From NCBI GenBank assembly GCA_020635205.1, contig JACKAE010000002.1, positions 620,001-684,000 of the forward strand: a stretch of 64,000 nt of DNA, given 5' to 3'. Position numbers and translations under genes: made by a program. Under the pieces are notes generated by a model that saw nothing but the letters and a program-made list of their open reading frames with translations, was not told the origin of the DNA and made no database searches. The DNA is from Ignavibacteria bacterium. Lineage in GTDB: Bacteria; Bacteroidota; Ignavibacteria; OLB7. Positions 59,558 through 64,000 of the stretch are shown here, piece by piece; position 1 is the first letter of the stretch, and every line of letters begins with the position of its first letter.

Positions 59558-62255
59558 GTCCGTCTCTCCCTTTTCGTGGTGGTGGCGGTGCTGGCGGCGT
59601 TGTATCCGGGGTGGTGTGGCGAAGGTGGTGAACCAGTTCGGCATGTCTGCTCCTTCCAATCAGTTCGAGTGCGCTTTGACGATCACGAAGTTCGGCGGCG
59701 TGGTGCAGCAAATCTTCCTTGTCGTCGGTGTAGATATGCACGGCATCCCGCGCGCGGGAGACCGAGACATAAAACTGTTTCGCATCCGTCGCCGGGAAGG
59801 TGGCCGCAGGCTGATAGACAAAGACCTCATCTACCGTCTTGCCTTGTGCGGCATAAGACGTAATACAGTGGGCGTGAGCGAGGTGGCCGAAGTCTGCGTC
59901 AATGGTGTAGATATTTTTACTCTGCTGGTTTTGCAGCTTGATCCTGCCGCTTTTGTAGACAGACAGGACGGTCAGGATATCCCCGTTGTTTAGCGGCTTC
60001 TTCTCCGCATCAAAGCCGTTGCGGGTGATGCGCAGTTGATCCCCCTTGGAGAGCGGGATCGTACTTTCGCTCAAGACATCAAAACGGTCACGCTTGTCAA
60101 GCGGCAGGGTGCGGGTTGTGCCGTCATCGTTGCGTACCTGCACGGCAGAGTCCCCGGCATGGACGACTTTCCACTGGCTCCCGCGCACAAAGCCGGGGGC
60201 GTTCTGGCTGAACTGCACAATATCGCCGGGGGTGAAGTTGTGCGCATCGGACTTTTCCGCGTCAGTGAAGTGGCGGTTGTGCAAGCGTTTGACCGCGATC
60301 TCCTTGATGCCGAGCTTGCCGTTGTCGCGCAACTTCTCCCTGATCTGTCCCGTGATCTCGTCCCCCTGTTCATGCGTCGGCGAAATCACCAGTCCTGTCT
60401 TGCCGCGCAGCAGGGTATCCATGTAATCGTCAACGAGGGAGGAGGTGCTATCCTGCATATCCCGAATGCTTCCCATCTCGTCGAGCTTTGCAAAGGCTTT
60501 GTCCACCCGTCCCTCACCGAGGTCTTCGACGGCTGAGCGGAACTGTTCCCGTTGCTGGCGGTAAATCTTGGAGACTTCCGCCACCGGAATCCCGGCAACG
60601 GTGTTGAGAATGCGCAAGGCATCGCCGCGCACGACGCTGGCATGTTGGCGCGTATCTCCCGCCAAGACCAGCCGGGCGTTCATCCGTGCGGTGAGATCAA
60701 GCAGAGCCGTCATGTCTTTCGTGCCGAGCAGACCTGCTTCATCCACCCACAAGACCTGATCCTTCAGTTGCGCTTGCAAGCCGGGATCGACGAGCAAATG
60801 GGCAACGGTGGTGGCGTTTTCAAACCCTTCCTCTTTCAGGACACCACGGGCAGCACGGGCGGTAGGGGCGACGGTTATCACGGACTTCCCGGCCTCCTCG
60901 ATCAGGCGCACGGCTTCCTTCATCAAGGTGGTCTTGCCCGTGCCTGCCTTGCCGCGAATGATGGAGACACGATCCCGCGTGGTCAGGATATGGGCAACCG
61001 CTTGTCCCTGTTGTCCCATCAGGTCAGTCTCCGGGGCAGTCTCATAGAGCGGTGGTATGTTACCCTGATCCCTTCGCGCAGTATCAACCATCCGCTTTTC
61101 TTCACTCAAAACGTCCCGTGTCGTACACATTTCCCGTCCTCCTTCCATCACGTTGACAATGCGTGGATCGGCGGCAAAGGCATCCTCGATCTCCTTGGCG
61201 GAGACTTCCGCATGACCAATCGCACGGGTGTAGGCGACGGCCAGAACGCGCCTGCCATCCATCACGCTTGCCCGTTCAAAGCAATGCTCGATCGCATAGT
61301 CCACGAAGTCTTGCGCCGTCAGGGTGGACTTTTCCGCATCCGGCGCATGACGGACGATCCGGTCGCCGTCGCCCCCTTTCTCCGCTGGCAGGGCGCGGAT
61401 TTGTGCGATCCAGTCTGATCGTAGTTCTGTCATGCTCGCTCCTTTCTGTTTTTTCGCACGGGTCTTTGCCCCCAATGCGTCCTTCTCCTTGGGATCGGTG
61501 ATCCCTTTCTCCTTCGCCGCCCGGCCAATCTCGTCCGTTCGCTTGGAGAAGAGATCAATCACCCGTTGCGGCACACCCTTCACGTCGAAGGATGTCGTGG
61601 TCTTGCGTGTCTGGTAGCCGTGATCGGTCAGACGATCTGCCAGCACCTTGTGAAACTTTGCCTGATAGCAGGGCATGTTCCGTTTGATGTCGCGGAATTG
61701 TCCGGCCTTGATCCGTTCCTCCACGTTATCCCACGTCGCGTTCATCACGTAGCAGTGGGAGTGGAGATGCGGGTCGGGAAGATGTCCCTCCACAGGTCGC
61801 GCCGTCTGGTGCACGAAATGCGCCCAGAGCAGCTCTCCCGTCGGGCGGTCGTCGTAGATGCCGTTGCGGCGAATGCGCGTCTTGCTGTCGTGCTCGATCT
61901 CCGTCATAATCTCGGTGACACTCTCGCGGAAGAGGTCGAGGATATGATCGTCCCCGCTCACCGCATGGAGAACCGAGACCGACTTCGGCGCATGAAAGTT
62001 GATGTCGTATCCGACCGTCCGGTTCTCCTGCGTCCGGGGGGTGAGCTTTTCGCCCGTCATCGGGTGGACGTTCTCGCAGAGCGCGAAGAAGTCATCTTTC
62101 GTCGTCTCGCTGCCAAGCCCCAGACGTGCGGCCATGCGTCCACCCCAGAAACCTTGCAGCTCCTGATCGTTGACGTAGTAGTCGGACTTCAACAAGGCAT
62201 CGGAAAAGTATGCCTTGGCCTGTCCGGCGGATCGGCTTTGGATCATGCGTATCAT
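59541..62255 (-). CDS. MobF relaxase-helicase (TraI/TrwC type)
   Basis: This 904-aa protein nicks and unwinds DNA for conjugation. The relaxase domain has the catalytic tyrosines Y26-Y27 and the three-histidine metal box DPHLHSHC (H163, H165, H167). The helicase domain has Walker A GKAGTGKT (435-442), Walker B VLWVDEAGLL (D505, E506) and a RecD-like C-terminal part with HCITSYAAQGKTVDEVFV. It ends in a proline-rich tail. It is downstream of the coupling-protein gene on the same strand. Confidence 0.95.
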   Translation of the reverse strand: MIRMIQSRSAGQAKAYFSDALLKSDYYVNDQELQGFWGGRMAARLGLGSETTKDDFFALCENVHPMTGEKLTPRTQENRTVGYDINFHAPKSVSVLHAVSGDDHILDLFRESVTEIMTEIEHDSKTRIRRNGIYDDRPTGELLWAHFVHQTARPVEGHLPDPHLHSHCYVMNATWDNVEERIKAGQFRDIKRNMPCYQAKFHKVLADRLTDHGYQTRKTTTSFDVKGVPQRVIDLFSKRTDEIGRAAKEKGITDPKEKDALGAKTRAKKQKGASMTELRSDWIAQIRALPAEKGGDGDRIVRHAPDAEKSTLTAQDFVDYAIEHCFERASVMDGRRVLAVAYTRAIGHAEVSAKEIEDAFAADPRIVNVMEGGREMCTTRDVLSEEKRMVDTARRDQGNIPPLYETAPETDLMGQQGQAVAHILTTRDRVSIIRGKAGTGKTTLMKEAVRLIEEAGKSVITVAPTARAARGVLKEEGFENATTVAHLLVDPGLQAQLKDQVLWVDEAGLLGTKDMTALLDLTARMNARLVLAGDTRQHASVVRGDALRILNTVAGIPVAEVSKIYRQQREQFRSAVEDLGEGRVDKAFAKLDEMGSIRDMQDSTSSLVDDYMDTLLRGKTGLVISPTHEQGDEITGQIREKLRDNGKLGIKEIAVKRLHNRHFTDAEKSDAHNFTPGDIVQFSQNAPGFVRGSQWKVVHAGDSAVQVRNDDGTTRTLPLDKRDRFDVLSESTIPLSKGDQLRITRNGFDAEKKPLNNGDILTVLSVYKSGRIKLQNQQSKNIYTIDADFGHLAHAHCITSYAAQGKTVDEVFVYQPAATFPATDAKQFYVSVSRARDAVHIYTDDKEDLLHHAAELRDRQSALELIGRSRHAELVHHLRHTTPDTTPPAPPPPRKGRDGHEPEI

Positions 62256-62807
62256 TGTTCCAGCCTACCGGAATGTCAAGCCCCGCGCAGGGAATGCCTG
62301 ACATCGTAACGTCGGTGAATGTCGGTTAATCTTCTCCCTGTTGTGAGGGGTGTGGTTACGTTGTGGGGTGAGGATGGAGCGGGCTTAAGCGATTGGCCAA
62401 CCCGCCATGACAGATTGCCCGGACGGCAAACCGTCATGCCCCGCACCGCTGCACCGCGCCCCTGTTGAGGGGTGAATGCACCAACCCGTCGCGGTAAAGG
62501 TTTGCGCCGCGCTCTTAAACAAACTCCTCGGCCCGGCTCCGGCTCCGCTATGGCTATACAGCCTCCGCTTCACCTTTGCCTTGTCCTCGTCGATCTTGCG
62601 CTCTGCTGCACCATCACCGCCCCTCCCGCATGAATGCCTCCAGCATGGCTCTCCCGATAACGTCCGTTAATCTCACAGGCTCATTAACGTCCGTTAAACA
62701 AAACCCATCAGACATCTTCCCTTACGTTAGCCTAAGGGGGAAAGCGAAGGGCTATCCCGTTGATTTTCAAAAGATGTTCGCAATGATTGTGTGATCTCTG
62801 TTACGGC
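62256..62807. other. Relaxase leader with AACGTCCGTTAA repeats and repeat R4
   Basis: This gap between coupling protein and relaxase has four related words: TAACGTCGGTGAA and TGTCGGTTAATC (62307-62330), ATAACGTCCGTTAATC (62657-62672) and ATTAACGTCCGTTAAAC (62683-62699). The last two are near-palindromic and spaced 26 bp. Between them lies R4, a diverged copy of the GC-rich repeat (GAGGGGTGAATGCACCAACC...ACCATCACCGC). A transfer origin would be expected near a MobF relaxase; these repeats are candidates for its protein sites. No gene is supported. Confidence 0.5.
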
Positions 62808-64000
62808 TTAGCAAGACAGGGCAACCAGCATGAGAAAGAAGCATATGGCGATGATGATGCCGATTGTTTTGAGGGCTGACGTGAGGCCGTTCCAGCCATT
62901 TCCCGCCCGTTGCTTCGGGTGTGTATTCTGCTCAGCTTGAGGTCTTGGCGCGGGGAGAGCAGGCGTGTCGTAGTTCTGGCTGAATGTCACGATGGCATAG
63001 TTCTCCCGCTCGAACACTTTGCCTTGCATGTGAACGATGGCACAGACCCAGTATTCATTGAGGGGGCCGCCTGTCGGCATGGACTGGAAAAATTCAGGTC
63101 TGACGACACGCTGGAGTTTTCGGGATTCCGTGACAGATTCCGACGATGATTGGGTTGACCTTCCAAGCGAACGGGAAAACTCTTTCACGTAGTGGTCGCC
63201 GATCATTTCCGAGGCATACTTGTTGGTCTCGACATCGGCATTCGCATGGAATATCTTTGTGCTCAGCGTCCCTAAAAAGCTCTTGACCCGAAACTCAGAT
63301 TTTGCACCGCCCATGTTGGCGTAATAGTTCGGGAGGTTCTGGGAGAGGTAAACGGTCGCAATCCGGCTGCTCCGCGCGGTTGCCTGATAGTCGGCATCAT
63401 ATTCATGCAAAAAGTTTTGCGCTTCGTCCGCCCACAAGAATACCGGGCGGCTGTTCTCCCCGATCCGGCGTTTCTCCATTGTCCGTTGCCAGATATACTT
63501 GAACATGATCTGGCAGTCCCGGCCTACCTTGTGGTACACCTTGACCGGCAGGTCAAGGACAATGATTTTACCTGCCAAGCTGTCCTCCGGGGTGAAGGTG
63601 GAGTCTCCTTCACAAAAGAGGGAATAGACCGGTTCCCGCAACAAGCGGAACAAAAATCCTGAAAAGGAAAAGTCGATGATGGATCGGGTTTTCTCCGAGA
63701 GATTCCCGTACGTCTCGTGAAAGAACTGATCGACGTACTTTAACAGACGTGCATCGTCCACATCCCGGCAGACCGCCGCATCATAGAGTGCCTGGCTTTC
63801 TAACAGTGAGAGATCATCGACTGGCAGGCTGGTTTCCCATGCCGTAACCTCAGATTCAACATGGGCGAGGGCAGCGGCATAGGCTTTCTGAAAGGCACTA
63901 TCCGGTGTTGCTTTTGTTTCCCCTTGATCGGGCAGTGTCTGAACAATGTCATAGAGGTTCTGCAAGGTCACGCGCCCATAGGCCAACTGGCAAAGATCAA
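62808..64000 (-). CDS. Conjugative coupling protein (TraD/TraG type), 5' part missing
   Basis: At least 397 residues are present and the frame is still open at the right edge, so the N-terminal membrane part and Walker A lie outside. The seen part has the TraM-recognition/TraD_C pattern: FLWADEAQNFL (Walker B), SRIATVYLSQNLPNYYANMG, and IFHANADVETNKYASEMIG. The C terminus has one hydrophobic segment (TIGIIIAICFFLMLVALSC), a possible tail anchor, which is unusual. It brings the relaxosome to the type IV secretion channel. Confidence 0.85.
   Translation of the reverse strand, partial: DLCQLAYGRVTLQNLYDIVQTLPDQGETKATPDSAFQKAYAAALAHVESEVTAWETSLPVDDLSLLESQALYDAAVCRDVDDARLLKYVDQFFHETYGNLSEKTRSIIDFSFSGFLFRLLREPVYSLFCEGDSTFTPEDSLAGKIIVLDLPVKVYHKVGRDCQIMFKYIWQRTMEKRRIGENSRPVFLWADEAQNFLHEYDADYQATARSSRIATVYLSQNLPNYYANMGGAKSEFRVKSFLGTLSTKIFHANADVETNKYASEMIGDHYVKEFSRSLGRSTQSSSESVTESRKLQRVVRPEFFQSMPTGGPLNEYWVCAIVHMQGKVFERENYAIVTFSQNYDTPALPAPRPQAEQNTHPKQRAGNGWNGLTSALKTIGIIIAICFFLMLVALSC

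Noticed and set aside
62808..63986. Complete coupling protein starting at a TTG
   Set aside because: The frame stays open to the window edge and lacks the N-terminal membrane helices and Walker A of the family, so it is partial.

Overview
The window looks like a chromosome fragment of a Bacteroidota/Chlorobiota-type bacterium (Ignavibacteria- or Kapabacteria-like; the exact lineage cannot be fixed from sequence alone). The evidence is a type IX secretion (T9SS) sorting domain, a PorV-like barrel paired with a helix-hairpin-helix outer-membrane protein, paired DUF2723 membrane proteins, and Bacteroidota-style lipoproteins and mobile genes.

Bases 1-16.7 kb are ordinary chromosome: a tandem array of stem-loop repeats (1-1130), a DUF368 polyprenyl-phosphate carrier, two DUF2723 proteins, a FlgD-like lipoprotein, Lgt, LarE-LarB (nickel-pincer cofactor), QueD-FolE (7-deazaguanine/pterin precursors), a YihY protein, a LolA-like carrier and two envelope proteins.

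Bases 17-30.2 kb are an AT-rich defence island. It begins with a DUF6876 gene behind a large imperfect hairpin. Next is a complete five-gene type IV CBASS operon on the minus strand: QueC-like, TGT-like, CD-NTase with a poly-glycine N terminus, SLATT two-TM effector, and OGG-like HhH glycosylase. A P4-type tyrosine integrase with a DUF2971 gene follows, then three or four unrecognised genes, an approximately 120-codon remnant of a second closely related integrase, and a ShosTA-like DprA/phosphoribosyltransferase pair. Two copies of the 3' end of a tRNA-like sequence (about 24.24 and 30.2 kb) suggest repeated integration at one tRNA target.

Bases 30.6-64 kb are GC-richer and look like an integrative conjugative element running off the right edge. 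They carry small cargo genes, an excisionase-like HTH protein, a primase-like Toprim protein, two ArdC and two ArdA-like antirestriction genes, regulators, a MobF relaxase-helicase and a coupling-protein fragment. In the middle (41.4-54.2 kb) lies a polymorphic-toxin locus: a T9SS-sorted protein, a 2393-aa Sec-exported Rhs/YD-repeat protein with an AT-rich swapped C-terminal tip, and a small membrane immunity candidate. Downstream is a graveyard of displaced toxin tails, lipoprotein immunity candidates, a truncated barrel gene, copies of one terminator hairpin, and a GC-rich intergenic repeat family that recurs beside the relaxase.

The most interesting biology is the type IV CBASS operon (protein-targeted 7-deazaguanine chemistry), the unassigned genes between the two attachment-site remnants, and the Rhs tip/immunity graveyard. 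All family calls were made by eye; no database search was run.
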